NCBI GenBank assembly: GCA_040006575.1
Contig: JBDTWS010000002.1
Coordinates: 3,922-67,921 of the forward strand
Direction: 5' to 3'
Source: UKL13-2 sp040006575
Lineage (GTDB): Bacteria; Pseudomonadota; Gammaproteobacteria; Burkholderiales; Usitatibacteraceae
DNA: 64,000 bases
Shown: positions 1 through 8,984 of the stretch, piece by piece
Layout: every line of letters begins with the position of its first letter
Numbering within the stretch: the stretch's first letter is position 1
Program-made: the position numbers and the translations under genes
Notes under the pieces: model-generated
What the model saw: only the letters and a program-made list of their open reading frames with translations
Databases searched by the model: none
Told to the model about the DNA's origin: nothing

Positions 1-152
1 CGGACTACTACGCCCCGCAGCACGATCGCAGCCTGCTCTGGAACGACCCGGCGCTGGCCATCGACTGGCCGATCGCGGAAACAGGCACACCGCAACTCAA
101 GCCCGCGGACATCAACGGCAAGCGGCTCGCCGAGGCTGAGCTGTTCGACTGA
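1..152 (+). CDS. rfbC: dTDP-4-dehydrorhamnose 3,5-epimerase, C-terminal fragment
   Basis: The window opens inside this gene, and only the last 49 codons plus the TGA are present (frame starts at base 3). The visible tail includes the stretch DYYAPQHDRSLLWNDP and then AIDWP, which is the typical C-terminal end of RmlC/RfbC epimerases. That enzyme converts dTDP-4-keto-6-deoxyglucose to the dTDP-4-keto-L-rhamnose form in the cytoplasm. Its stop codon overlaps the start of rfbD (TGATG), as expected in a translationally coupled dTDP-rhamnose operon. The assignment rests on this short tail and on the neighbour. Confidence 0.85.
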   Translation, partial: DYYAPQHDRSLLWNDPALAIDWPIAETGTPQLKPADINGKRLAEAELFD

Positions 153-1072
153 TGGGCATTGCAGCAGACACGCCACGCATCTTGATCACGGGAGCCGATG
201 GGCAGCTGGGTTGGGAGCTACAGCGTTCATTCGCATCGGAAGGCGAAATATTTGCCTTTGACCGTTCGGCGATGGACCTGTCATCACCCGACGCTATCCG
301 TTCCCGTTGCCGTGAAATCCGGCCCACGCTGATCCTGAATGCGGGCGCATATACCGCCGTGGACAAGGCTGAGTCTGAGCCGGACATGGCCATGCGCATC
401 AATGGTGAAGCGCCCGGAATACTTGCCGAAGAGGCGAACAAACTCAATGCCGTGCTGGTCCATTACTCAACCGATTATGTTTTCGACGGAACCGCAGGCT
501 CGCCGTACCGGGAGACAGACACTACTGCACCGCAAAACGTTTACGGCCGAACCAAGCTCGCCGGTGAACAAGCCGTAAGCACAATGGCGAAGCGCTTTGC
601 CACATTCCGCACGAGCTGGCTGTACGGAAACCGTCGTCACAATTTCATGCTCACCATGTTGCGTCTTGCGCGGGAGCGCGAAGAGCTGCGCGTGGTGGCC
701 GATCAAACCGGTTCGCCAACCTGGGTGCGCGCTGTCGCCGAAGCGACACGAGAATGCGTGCAGTCAGGCGCGTTGCGCATTGAGCCGGGCATCTATCACC
801 TCACTGCAAACGGCCAAACGACCTGGCACGGTTTTGCGACTGCGATCCTGGATGGGACCGCCGGTGAGCCACGCCTCGCGCAGCGCGTGGTGGCCATCAA
901 CAGCGGTGAACTCGCGATGCCGGCCAAGCGACCGAGCTACTCGGTTTTGTCACTAAGCAAACTGGAACTTGCCCTGGGCCATGAAATGACTGACTGGCAA
1001 GAGCAACTGCGGCGGTGCATTGCGGAGAGAAAATCGATAGACTCCAGCACCGGGGCGGCTTCCGTGGCATAA
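152..1072 (+). CDS. rfbD: dTDP-4-dehydrorhamnose reductase
   Basis: This 306-residue protein is a short-chain dehydrogenase of the RmlD type. It catalyses the last, NAD(P)H-dependent step to dTDP-L-rhamnose, the donor for rhamnose in O-antigen or exopolysaccharide. The nucleotide-binding motif ITGADGQLG lies near residues 12-20. The catalytic Tyr131 and Lys135 are in NVYGRTKLAGE, and HYSTDYVFDG is the usual family signature. The ATG overlaps the rfbC stop. An oddity is the C-terminus: the last ten or so codons (after about base 1041) lie inside a dispersed palindromic repeat, so the tail DSSTGAASVA is probably a non-conserved extension. Confidence 0.95.
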   Translation: MGIAADTPRILITGADGQLGWELQRSFASEGEIFAFDRSAMDLSSPDAIRSRCREIRPTLILNAGAYTAVDKAESEPDMAMRINGEAPGILAEEANKLNAVLVHYSTDYVFDGTAGSPYRETDTTAPQNVYGRTKLAGEQAVSTMAKRFATFRTSWLYGNRRHNFMLTMLRLAREREELRVVADQTGSPTWVRAVAEATRECVQSGALRIEPGIYHLTANGQTTWHGFATAILDGTAGEPRLAQRVVAINSGELAMPAKRPSYSVLSLSKLELALGHEMTDWQEQLRRCIAERKSIDSSTGAASVA

Positions 1073-1104
1073 ATGGCCTGCGGGCCGCCATAGTGCTGGA
1101 GTTT
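1041..1104. repeat. Dispersed palindromic repeat, copy 1
   Basis: An imperfect inverted repeat with outer arms ACTCCAGCAC (1041-1050) and GTGCTGGAGT (1093-1102). GC-rich inner arms follow (GGGGCGGC against GGGCCGCC). It belongs to a four-copy family in this window (others near 29673, 40587 and 61682). It overlaps the last codons and stop of rfbD and continues into the 256-base gap before gspE. It lacks a T-tract, so it looks like a REP-type element more than a classical terminator. Confidence 0.75.
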
Positions 1105-1279
1105 GACGGAATATTTCGAGTTTGGCTGGAGAATGTTGTAGGACAATCCCCAAAGTATCGCTTTTTGCATGCGAATGTAATTGTCGCGAACTCCTTCGCG
1201 CCTACGGGAGTCTTTAGTGGGCTCTGTGAGTTCTTATCCATCCGCAGCGCCAATCGACCCCGGCCGCCAAGTGCGTCAC

Positions 1280-1288
1280 TGCTATACT
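1280..1288 (+). promoter_or_regulatory. Putative extended -10 promoter of the T2SS operon
   Basis: The sequence TGCTATACT has an extended -10 form (TG, one base, TATACT). It sits about 40 bases before the gspE TTG start, inside the gap separating rfbD from the secretion operon. The -35 region is not recognisable, which is tolerated with extended -10 elements. This is a pattern match only. Confidence 0.4.
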
Positions 1289-1328
1289 CGCTGTCCCGTA
1301 TTTTGGCTTAATAATCAAAGGCATCGTT

Positions 1329-3104
1329 TTGCTTAACCCTGTTGAAAATCCTGTAGACCCGATTGGCGAAAGCGCGCCGGTGCCGATGCTCAAGCTCGGC
1401 GAGACGCTCATGTCGCAAGGCAAGCTGGACATCGCCAACCTGGACCGCGCGCTGAAGGTGCAGGAGTCGGCAAGCATTGCCGGTTCAACGCACGAAAAAC
1501 TGGGCTCCATCCTGACTCGCATGGGCATGATCTCGGGCCGTGACCTGGCGGAAGCATTGGCACGCCAGCGCGGCTGGACCATCGTTGAGTCCACCGAATT
1601 TCCCGAGCTGCCGATACTGGAAGAAACGGTCTCATCGCGTTTCCTGCAGGAAGCGCGCGCCATCCCGGTTACCGAAACGGAAAGTGAAGTTGTGCTGGCG
1701 ATGACCGATCCGGCGGATCAATTCACCTTGCGCGCCCTGGCGGCCGCAACCCGCAAAACCATCGTGCCGAAACTGCTTTCCTCCACCGATTTCGATGCGG
1801 TGTATGAGCGTTTGTACGGTAGCGGAAAATCATCGATGGGCCAGATCGTCGACAACATCGCCACGCGCGATGATGAACAGGATTTTGGCGATATCGAGCA
1901 ACTGAAAGACCTGGCGTCGGAAGCGCCCGTTATCCGGCTGGTAAACCTGATCATCAATCACGCGCTGGAACGGCGCGCGTCTGATATTCATATCGAGCCG
2001 TTCGAGAACCGCCTCATCGTGCGCTACCGCATCGACGGCGTATTGCACGAAACCGAATCGCCGCCGCGCCGCCTATCCGCGGCCGTGATTTCGCGCATCA
2101 AGATCATGGCGACGCTGGATATCGCCGAACGCCGCCTGCCGCAGGACGGACGCATCAAGCTGCGCATCCAGGGCAAGGAAATCGATTTGCGCGTTTCCAC
2201 CGTGCCCACCATGCACGGTGAAAGTGTGGTGATGCGTATTCTCGACAAGGGCGGCGTGGCGCTGGATTTCCATGCGCTTGGATTCGACGAAGACAACCTT
2301 AAAGTTTTCATTTCGATCCTCGAGCAGCCGCACGGCATCCTGCTGGTGACCGGCCCGACTGGTAGCGGTAAAACCACGACGCTGTACACGGCGCTGGATC
2401 GCCTCAACAAGCCCGACGTAAAAATTCTCACCGTCGAGGACCCGGTCGAATACCAGATGGCCGGTATCAACCAGATCCAGGTGAAGCCGCAAATCGATCT
2501 CACCTTCGCCAACGCGCTTCGCTCCATCGTGCGGCAGGATCCCGACGTCATCATGATCGGTGAAATTCGCGATCTGGAAACGGCCCAGATTGCGGTGCAG
2601 TCCGCCCTCACGGGACATATGGTGCTGTCCACCATCCACACCAACGATGCGGCGGCGACGATTAACCGCCTGCTCGACATGGGCGTGGAAGATTACCTGT
2701 TGACGTCGACCATCGTCGGCATCCAGGCGCAGCGGCTGGTGCGCACGCTGTGCCCACATTGCAAGGAGGCGTATCACCCTGTCGATGAACTGGTGCAACA
2801 GCTGAACCTGAAGCGCTTTGTGCGCAAACCCCAGGCGGAATCCGGTAAACCGCTGTCGCTTTTTCATGCCAAGGGATGCGAGCACTGCGCGCATACCGGC
2901 TACTTCGGCCGCCAGTCGATCATGGAAGTTTTGCCGATGACCGATAGTTTGAGGAGCCTCATCATGCGGCACGCCACGTCGTCTGAATTGCGTTCCGCCG
3001 CCATTGCCGAGGGCATGGAGACCATGTACGAAAACGGTCTCAAGCAGGCCGTCGGCGGCATCACCACGATTGAAGAAGTCTTGCGCGTCACGCGCGAAGA
3101 CTAG
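1329..3104 (+). CDS. gspE: Type II secretion ATPase GspE
   Basis: A 591-residue cytoplasmic hexameric ATPase that powers pseudopilus assembly by the T2SS. The N-terminal T2SSE_N domain (LKLGETLMSQGKLD) is followed by the nucleotide-binding domain. Walker A is GPTGSGKTTT near residues 342-351, the Asp box and Walker B region is DPDVIMIGEIRD, and a His box (STIHTNDA) follows. Two CxxC pairs (CPHC near 476 and CEHC near 516) form the zinc element typical of GspE. The TTG start is preferred because AAAGG precedes it at suitable spacing. An internal ATG at 1386 (MLKLGE) matches the start of many homologues and cannot be excluded. First gene of the gspE-to-gspD operon. Confidence 0.95.
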   Translation: MLNPVENPVDPIGESAPVPMLKLGETLMSQGKLDIANLDRALKVQESASIAGSTHEKLGSILTRMGMISGRDLAEALARQRGWTIVESTEFPELPILEETVSSRFLQEARAIPVTETESEVVLAMTDPADQFTLRALAAATRKTIVPKLLSSTDFDAVYERLYGSGKSSMGQIVDNIATRDDEQDFGDIEQLKDLASEAPVIRLVNLIINHALERRASDIHIEPFENRLIVRYRIDGVLHETESPPRRLSAAVISRIKIMATLDIAERRLPQDGRIKLRIQGKEIDLRVSTVPTMHGESVVMRILDKGGVALDFHALGFDEDNLKVFISILEQPHGILLVTGPTGSGKTTTLYTALDRLNKPDVKILTVEDPVEYQMAGINQIQVKPQIDLTFANALRSIVRQDPDVIMIGEIRDLETAQIAVQSALTGHMVLSTIHTNDAAATINRLLDMGVEDYLLTSTIVGIQAQRLVRTLCPHCKEAYHPVDELVQQLNLKRFVRKPQAESGKPLSLFHAKGCEHCAHTGYFGRQSIMEVLPMTDSLRSLIMRHATSSELRSAAIAEGMETMYENGLKQAVGGITTIEEVLRVTRED

Positions 3105-3118
3105 GCGCGGAACCCCTC

Positions 3119-4372
3119 ATGCCGATGTACCAGTACAAGGCGGTATCGCCTGCCGGTGAAATCAAGGAAGGTGTGCTCGAGGGCGTCACGCACTCAGGCG
3201 TCATTGCGCACCTGCAATCGCTGGGGCTGATACCGATTCGCGCGGCGGAAGTGGGTGTGGATGGCGTGGGCGCACCCGCTTTTTCGGCGACAGCGCCTGG
3301 AACATCGAAACCAGCATTTACGCTTGGTGGTCGAGGCAAGGTCAGCCAGGGCGATCTGCGCCTGATTACGCGCGAACTTGCCACGCTGCTGCGTGCCGGA
3401 CTCGCGCTCGATCGCAGCATGGAAATCCTGATTCGCCTCTCCGAAAAGAAAAATGCCTCGGAGTTGCTGACTGAAATTCGCAATGACGTTCGCGGTGGTT
3501 CTTCGCTGTCGAAAGCGCTCGACAAGCATCGCGACGTGTTTTCACGTTTCTATATCAACATGGTGAGAGCGGGCGAAGCGGGTGGATCGCTCGCCAATGT
3601 GCTGCTGCGGCTGGCCGACTACATGGAGAGCGCATCGGAGTTGAAAGAGAGTGTGATCTCGGCGCTGATCTATCCGGCCATCCTTTTTTTCGTGGCGGTG
3701 TCTTCCGTTCTCGTGCTGGTTATCTTTGTCGTGCCGCAGTTCAAGCAGATTTTCGATCAGTCCGGCAAAGCGCTGCCGATCGTGACGGACATGGTGCTGA
3801 CGACCGGTGTGTTCCTGCGTCACAACTGGCCCATCATTCTCGCCGGTGTAGTGCTGGCTATCTGGCTGTTTGCACGTTCATTTGCAAAACCGGAAAACCG
3901 TGCGCGATGGGATGCGAGATTTTTGGGCTGGCCCGTCGCAGGCAACCTGATTGCCAAGGTGGAAATGGCGCGCTTCTCGCGTTCACTGGCGACGCTGCTG
4001 CAAAACGGCGTGCCATTGCTGACGGGGCTCGCGATTCTCAAGGACACACTGGGCAATGCGGTGTTTCGCAATGCCGTCGAAATCATCTCGCGCGATCTCA
4101 AGGAAGGCCGCGGCATGACCAAGCCGATGATGGAAGCCGGCGTTTTTCCCAAGCTGGCCGTGCAGATGATCGGCGTGGGTGAAGAAACCGGCAAGCTCGA
4201 TGAAATGCTTTACCAGGTGGCGGAAGTGTATGACCGCGAAGTCGCGGCCGCCGTAAAGCGCGCTCTCGCGCTGATCGAGCCGGTGATGATCGTCGGGCTC
4301 GCGTTATTGATCGGCGGCATCATCATGTCCCTGCTGGTTGCCATGTTCGGTTTGATGGACATACCGCTTTAA
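3119..4372 (+). CDS. gspF: Type II secretion inner-membrane platform protein GspF
   Basis: A 417-residue polytopic inner-membrane protein that couples GspE to pseudopilin assembly. It starts with the family signature MPMYQYKAVSPAGEIKEG. Two T2SSF cytoplasmic domains follow, roughly residues 75-200 and 280-400, each containing the conserved RxLATLLxxGxxL pattern (RELATLLRAGLAL and RSLATLLQNGVPL). Hydrophobic membrane segments lie near residues 180-205, 235-250 and 385-410. It follows gspE after 14 bases and is followed by the pseudopilin genes. The length is normal for the family. Confidence 0.95.
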   Translation: MPMYQYKAVSPAGEIKEGVLEGVTHSGVIAHLQSLGLIPIRAAEVGVDGVGAPAFSATAPGTSKPAFTLGGRGKVSQGDLRLITRELATLLRAGLALDRSMEILIRLSEKKNASELLTEIRNDVRGGSSLSKALDKHRDVFSRFYINMVRAGEAGGSLANVLLRLADYMESASELKESVISALIYPAILFFVAVSSVLVLVIFVVPQFKQIFDQSGKALPIVTDMVLTTGVFLRHNWPIILAGVVLAIWLFARSFAKPENRARWDARFLGWPVAGNLIAKVEMARFSRSLATLLQNGVPLLTGLAILKDTLGNAVFRNAVEIISRDLKEGRGMTKPMMEAGVFPKLAVQMIGVGEETGKLDEMLYQVAEVYDREVAAAVKRALALIEPVMIVGLALLIGGIIMSLLVAMFGLMDIPL

Positions 4373-4402
4373 TCGTTTCCTTTTTTTGCCGGAGTAATCG
4401 TC

Positions 4403-4837
4403 ATGAAAAAAACTATGCATCGCAAGGGCTCGCAGGGTTTTTCCCTGATCGAAATCATCGTTGTCATCACCATCATCGGTCTGATCGTCGGCTGGGCTGC
4501 GACACAGATTTTTGGCAAGGGCGATATGGCGCAAGCAAGAATCGCCAAAAGCAAAATCGTCGGGATGAGTGGCCCACTGGACTTGTACAAACTCGATACT
4601 GGCAAATTTCCAAATACGAGCGATGGTTTGAAGGCGCTGATTACGGCCCCGAGCGGCGTTACCAACTGGAACGGCCCATACGTGCGCAACGCCGACGAAC
4701 TGAAGGACCCATGGAAAAACGATCTCATTTATCGTTCACCGGGCGCTGACAACCGCCCTTGGGAAATCGTTTCGCTGGGCTCCGACGGCCAGGAGGGTGG
4801 CGAAGGCGCCGCCCGTGACATCAAGTCCTGGGAATAA
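4403..4837 (+). CDS. gspG: Major pseudopilin GspG
   Basis: This 144-residue protein is the main subunit of the T2SS pseudopilus. A short basic leader ends at Gly, followed by the prepilin peptidase motif GFSLIEIIVVITIIG with the required Glu at mature position +5. The body has the GspG fold signature, with a C-terminal region DPWKNDLIYRSPG and a loop (SDGQEGGEGAARDIKSW) that resembles the calcium-binding end of GspG. The length and the position directly after gspF agree with the family. A prepilin peptidase (GspO/PilD), needed for its processing, is not encoded in this window. Confidence 0.95.
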   Translation: MKKTMHRKGSQGFSLIEIIVVITIIGLIVGWAATQIFGKGDMAQARIAKSKIVGMSGPLDLYKLDTGKFPNTSDGLKALITAPSGVTNWNGPYVRNADELKDPWKNDLIYRSPGADNRPWEIVSLGSDGQEGGEGAARDIKSWE

Positions 4838-4849
4838 ATAGTCCTCTCG

Positions 4850-5320
4850 ATGCAAATCATGCGCCAACGCGGTTTCTCCCTGCTCGAAATGGTCGTGGTG
4901 ATCGTTATCATCGGCCTTTCGTACACCTTGCTGCCCAAGATGGTTTTCTCGGGCGTTTCGGGTGCGGACCTGCGTTCAAATGCGCGCGCCGTTGCGAGTG
5001 GGTTGAGGATCACACGCGATACCGCGATCAACACACGGCGCGAAGCAGTAATGTCGCTTGATCTTGAAAACCGCCAGTTCACAGTGCAAAACGACACGAC
5101 CGTTCACAAGCTGCATGAACTGCTGGATGTAAAGCTCTACACCTCACAAGCTGATCTGATCACCGACAAGATGGGCAGCATTCGCTTCTACCCGGATGGG
5201 TCCTCGAACGGGGGACGCGTGACCGTGGCCGCTGGCGGGCGCGGTTTTGAAGTGGATGTTGATTGGCTGACAGGACGCGTCACCATTAAAGATGCTGCAC
5301 CCGGAGATGGCCGTGGATAG
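4850..5320 (+). CDS. gspH: Minor pseudopilin GspH
   Basis: A 156-residue pseudopilin with the processing motif RGFSLLEMVVVIVIIGLS at the N-terminus, including Glu at +5. The remainder shows the GspH/FimT-type pattern: a short helix (ARAVASGLRITRDTAI) followed by beta-rich sequence ending in VTIKDAAPGDGRG. It would sit at or near the tip of the pseudopilus. Of two possible in-frame starts (ATG at 4850 and 4859), the first is listed. It lies 12 bases after gspG and before gspI, the usual order. Confidence 0.9.
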   Translation: MQIMRQRGFSLLEMVVVIVIIGLSYTLLPKMVFSGVSGADLRSNARAVASGLRITRDTAINTRREAVMSLDLENRQFTVQNDTTVHKLHELLDVKLYTSQADLITDKMGSIRFYPDGSSNGGRVTVAAGGRGFEVDVDWLTGRVTIKDAAPGDGRG

Positions 5321-5341
5321 GGCGTCTCGGAGGCATTTCGC

Positions 5342-5833
5342 TTGAAGAAGCGCGTAAACAGTGCGTCTTGGCATCGCCGCCCAGCACGGGCGGGAATTTC
5401 TGCGCGCGTGCGTGGCGCGCACGGATTCTCGTTGCTGGAAGTGCTGGTGGCGTTCACGCTTTTTTCCGTCGCGCTGGGTGTGCTGATGCAAATATTTTCC
5501 CGCGGCGTAAATGGCGCGTCGATCGCAGACCATTACGCGAAGGCAACCATGTACGCGGAATCCAAACTCGCTGCGGTGGGTCTGGAAGAAGTAATCAAGG
5601 AAGGTACAACAAGCGGAAAGTTCGATGACGAAACTTATGCCTGGCAGGTGACGGTCAAGGCGTACACCGACCCCGCTCCGCGTGACCAGCTGGCGCTGGA
5701 TTTTGAGAAACAGTATTACGCACAGTTGTACGAGATCGAAGCGAAGGTCACGTTCGCCACTGATGACAGGAAAGAACGTGTCGTAAGTTTGTCCACGCTG
5801 CAGTTCGGGCCGCGAAGCAGTAATCCATCATGA
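5342..5833 (+). CDS. gspI: Minor pseudopilin GspI
   Basis: A 163-residue minor pseudopilin, part of the GspH-I-J-K tip complex. The motif GAHGFSLLEVLVAFTLFSVA is a type IV prepilin signature. The leader before the cleavage Gly is long and basic, about 27 residues. The TTG start at 5342 is chosen because a strong ribosome binding site, GGAGG (5329-5333), lies 8 bases before it. A GTG at 5408 would give a short conventional leader but has no such site. The gene overlaps gspJ by four bases. Confidence 0.88.
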   Translation: MKKRVNSASWHRRPARAGISARVRGAHGFSLLEVLVAFTLFSVALGVLMQIFSRGVNGASIADHYAKATMYAESKLAAVGLEEVIKEGTTSGKFDDETYAWQVTVKAYTDPAPRDQLALDFEKQYYAQLYEIEAKVTFATDDRKERVVSLSTLQFGPRSSNPS

Positions 5834-6546
5834 AGAACCTGTTCCGCGTCCGTCGCGATCATTGCGTTCAAGGATTTACGCTGCTGGAACTGCTGGTCGG
5901 GCTGACGCTGCTGGGCGTCTTGCTGATCCTGATTTATTCCGCACTCAATGTCGGCTTGCGCGCGTGGGACACGGGAGAGCATCGTGCCGGTGAGGCGAGT
6001 CACCAGCGCATCGTGCAGAGTTTTTTGAGGCGCGAGCTGGGACAGGTTTTTCCGGTTCGCTGGCGCGGAATCGCGGAATCGAAAATCGCCTTTGAGGGCG
6101 CAAAAAGTGAAATCAAATTTGTTACTGCATTGAATCTCGGGGCTTCAATCAAGGAGGGCGGCCTGCAGTGGGGCCATCTGTATGTGGCTGACGATCCCGA
6201 GCAAGGTCCCGATGGCAAAAGGCGGCAGTCACTGTTCCTGAAGCGGGAGGTGTTTGATCTTCAGGCAAAGGACTGGGGCGGGCTGGATGAAGCAAAACCG
6301 ACGCGCCTGATCGCCGGTGTGAAGGAAATTGAAATCTCGTATTTTGGTTCGGAAAACGACAACACCGATCCGAAGTGGGCAAGCGAATGGGCGTTTCCAC
6401 TTCGCGTGCCGACGCTTATCAAATTCGTTGTAAAGACCGACACGGGTCGGGAAGTCCCCGACCTGGTAGTGGCGCTGAAGCTGGGTGAAGAGGCCGGCTG
6501 CTATGACAATGCTTTCCAGCGCCAGTGCGCCCCGCGGAGAGCGTGA
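5830..6546 (+). CDS. gspJ: Minor pseudopilin GspJ
   Basis: A 238-residue minor pseudopilin. The prepilin motif QGFTLLELLVGLTLLGV lies near residues 15-31, with the conserved Glu at +5. A hydrophobic helix and a large soluble domain follow, within the usual GspJ size. It overlaps gspI by 4 bases (ATGA) and its TGA overlaps the gspK ATG, so translation is probably coupled. In known systems GspI, J and K form a stable ternary tip complex, and the gene adjacency here agrees with that. Confidence 0.9.
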   Translation: MKNLFRVRRDHCVQGFTLLELLVGLTLLGVLLILIYSALNVGLRAWDTGEHRAGEASHQRIVQSFLRRELGQVFPVRWRGIAESKIAFEGAKSEIKFVTALNLGASIKEGGLQWGHLYVADDPEQGPDGKRRQSLFLKREVFDLQAKDWGGLDEAKPTRLIAGVKEIEISYFGSENDNTDPKWASEWAFPLRVPTLIKFVVKTDTGREVPDLVVALKLGEEAGCYDNAFQRQCAPRRA

Positions 6547-7553
6547 TGTCGATTTCACTGCGCCCACGCCCGCGAATGCTGCACATTGCCAAACGCCAGT
6601 CGGGCATCGCATTGATCATTGTGCTGTGGATCATGACGCTGCTGATGTTGATCGCATCTTCATTCATACAGTCCATGCGCACGGAAATTAATATTGTCGG
6701 CAACTCGGTCACGCGGGCGAAGCTGGAAGCGGTGGCCAATGCCGGCGTCCAACGCGCCATTCTTGAAATGGTGAAACCGCCGCAAATGACCGACCGCTGG
6801 AATGTTTATGGCGTGCCGCAGGAATGGAACTTCCAGGGCCAAACGGTGAAAGTCAGCATGCTGGATGAATCGGGCAAGATCGATATCAATGTCGGCAACG
6901 AAGGGTTGCTGCGCGGCTTGTTTCGTTCGCAAGGTCTATCTGAAGAGGAGGCGGCCGCATTGATGGATGCGATCCTCGACTGGCGCGACCTGGATACAAT
7001 CAAACGCCTGCATGGCGCCGAGGAAGAGGAATACAAGGCCGCCGGCCTCACGTACAAGCCGGCGAACGCAGCCTTCCAGTCGATCGAGGAACTGCGCCTG
7101 GTCCTGGGAATGACGCCGGCACTTTTTCAGCGCATTGCGCCACTGATAACAATTTATTCCCGCCAGCCTGGCATCAATTCCCAGATAGCCTCCCGTGAAG
7201 TGCTGCGGGCGATTCCAGGCGTTTTGGAAGAGCAGATCGATGAATACATCAAGCAACGTGAGCTGGCCCGTGCCAGCAAACTTCCTGTTCCCGCGTTCGG
7301 GCCTGCAGCGCTGTTACCCAGTTTCGGGAACGGTGTCATGAATGTAAGGGTCGAAGCCAGCAGCGAAGATGGAACGACATTCGTTCGGGAAGCGGTAGTG
7401 CTGCGCTTGCCCTTTCCCAAGCGTTCCTATACCTTCCTGCGCTGGCAGGAAGGCGCTCCCCTCGATAACTCAATCATCCCCTCTACCGCTATCCCGCCGG
7501 CAACGGCGTCCGGGATTGGCAAGGTTGCTGTCAATGACGGCAAGAGCCGGTAA
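6546..7553 (+). CDS. gspK: Minor pseudopilin GspK (pseudopilus tip)
   Basis: A protein of about 335 residues, the largest minor pseudopilin. The leader ends in RQSGIALIIVLWIMTLLMLI. Like other GspK proteins it lacks the Glu at mature +5, which is normal for this subunit. The middle carries the GspK alpha-helical domain, including DAILDWRDLDTIKRLHGAEE and a helix-hairpin-helix-like segment around SREVLRAIPGV. The ATG at 6546 is preferred over a GTG at 6525 because it overlaps the gspJ stop (TGATG) and has GGAGAG just upstream. Confidence 0.92.
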   Translation: MSISLRPRPRMLHIAKRQSGIALIIVLWIMTLLMLIASSFIQSMRTEINIVGNSVTRAKLEAVANAGVQRAILEMVKPPQMTDRWNVYGVPQEWNFQGQTVKVSMLDESGKIDINVGNEGLLRGLFRSQGLSEEEAAALMDAILDWRDLDTIKRLHGAEEEEYKAAGLTYKPANAAFQSIEELRLVLGMTPALFQRIAPLITIYSRQPGINSQIASREVLRAIPGVLEEQIDEYIKQRELARASKLPVPAFGPAALLPSFGNGVMNVRVEASSEDGTTFVREAVVLRLPFPKRSYTFLRWQEGAPLDNSIIPSTAIPPATASGIGKVAVNDGKSR

Positions 7554-7571
7554 TCCCGCAGCCCATTTCCT

Positions 7572-8984
7572 ATGAACGATTCCATGACAGCAAGCAGTAC
7601 CGTCGTCCCCGCGCCACGCACCGCACGGCTCAATGAATTCTGGCGCTGGTGGACGGGAGAATTGCGCGCACTGGTGCCCTCGCGCGTAGTTGGCTGGGTG
7701 GTCGGCGAAGTCGCTGTGACCGACGTCGTCGTCGACGATGTGTCGATCAGGCTACTTGGCGTGGAATCCGGCAAGCCCAGGGTATTTGCCGAGGTGCCGA
7801 TTGCAGAAATCGCGGCGCATCCACGCTTTCGTGAAATGCGCGCGAAGGGAAATGACCACGTCAGGGTAATTCTTTCGAGCGGGCAGGTATTGCTCAAGAC
7901 CATTACGCTGCCGGCGGCGATTGAAGAGAATCTGCGCGAGGTTATGGGCTTTGAACTGGACAAGCACACGCCGTTTACGGCAAGCCAAGCCTATTACGAC
8001 GTGAAATTACTGCGCCGGGACGCCCAACGTGAATCGATCGATGTGATTCTCGCTGCGGCGGCACGCGCAACGGTTGATCCATTGCTGGTCACGCTTCGCC
8101 AGGCAGGTTTGTCGGTGGATGCGATTACCGTGGCCGATATTGACGCTGGCGGTCAATCAATGGAGTTGTTGCCCGCATCGGAAAAGCCCGCGCGAAAATG
8201 GGGTCAGTTGCTAAAGCTCAATCTGGCGTTGCTGGGGTTGGCGGTGGCGCTCGGTTTGCTGGCCCTGTTGCTGCCAATCTGGCAAAAACGCGAACAAGTC
8301 ATCGAGCTCAGTCCGCTGGTCGGCAAGGCCAGTGCCGAGTTTGAGATCAACCAGCGTGTGTTTGACGAGTACACGAAGCTGGCCAACGAATACAACTACA
8401 TCACGGGCAAGAAAGAAAGCCAACATCCGTCGCTGGCGATCCTTGAAGAACTGACCAGGATTTCGCCCGATACGACCTTCGTGCAATCGCTGGAAATGAA
8501 GAGCAGTCCCAAGACGCGCGAGATTACGCTGACCGGTGAGGCGCAAGCGGCTTCGCGGGTGATCGAAGTTCTGGAACAATCGCCGATGTTTCAGAACGCT
8601 TCGCAGAAATCCCCTACGCGCCGCGGCAGCCTTGGCACCAACGAATGGTTCAACATAGCAACCGAACTGAAACCCAAGGCTTTGCCGGCCGCTGTCGTAC
8701 AGGATGGGAAAATCCCGGAAGTCGTTCCTCCTGCGCCCGCTTTAGTAGCGCCGCCGGTGTCCGTACCCGCGCCCATTCCTGTACAAACGCCAGCGCTTCC
8801 CGTCGCACCGCAAACCATGCCCGGAAAAATGGCGCCGGCCAACGCAGCGTCGCCAGTGGGCGCACTTGACAAGCCCCAGCAACCCGCTCCGCAACCTACA
8901 GCCACGGTCACCGTACCTGCGCCCAAGCCAGCACCTGTCGACGTGCCGCCAAAAGCCGCATCCACGCCGGGGAAACAGCCATGA
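7572..8984 (+). CDS. gspL: Type II secretion inner-membrane protein GspL (PilN-like), with long proline-rich tail
   Basis: A 470-residue protein in the gspL position. The N-terminal half (residues about 40-200) resembles the actin-like cytoplasmic domain of GspL/PilM. It contains SGQVLLKTITLPAA and then EVMGFELDKHTPF. A single membrane span lies near residues 218-237, followed by a coiled-coil/PilN-like periplasmic domain containing LEELTRISPDTTFVQSLEM. The last 95 or so residues are an unusual Pro/Ala/Val-rich tail that ordinary GspL proteins lack. The protein would link GspE to GspM and the envelope. The 3' end overlaps gspM by 4 bases. Confidence 0.85.
   Translation: MNDSMTASSTVVPAPRTARLNEFWRWWTGELRALVPSRVVGWVVGEVAVTDVVVDDVSIRLLGVESGKPRVFAEVPIAEIAAHPRFREMRAKGNDHVRVILSSGQVLLKTITLPAAIEENLREVMGFELDKHTPFTASQAYYDVKLLRRDAQRESIDVILAAAARATVDPLLVTLRQAGLSVDAITVADIDAGGQSMELLPASEKPARKWGQLLKLNLALLGLAVALGLLALLLPIWQKREQVIELSPLVGKASAEFEINQRVFDEYTKLANEYNYITGKKESQHPSLAILEELTRISPDTTFVQSLEMKSSPKTREITLTGEAQAASRVIEVLEQSPMFQNASQKSPTRRGSLGTNEWFNIATELKPKALPAAVVQDGKIPEVVPPAPALVAPPVSVPAPIPVQTPALPVAPQTMPGKMAPANAASPVGALDKPQQPAPQPTATVTVPAPKPAPVDVPPKAASTPGKQP

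Noticed and set aside
1041..1104. Palindromic repeats as integron attC sites or attachment sites
   Set aside because: There is no core GTTRRRY/RYYYAAC pair, no integrase gene, and the copies are not arranged in a cassette array.
6546..6620. GspK lacks the Glu at position +5 of the prepilin motif
   Set aside because: This is normal for GspK, the tip pseudopilin, and is not a defect.
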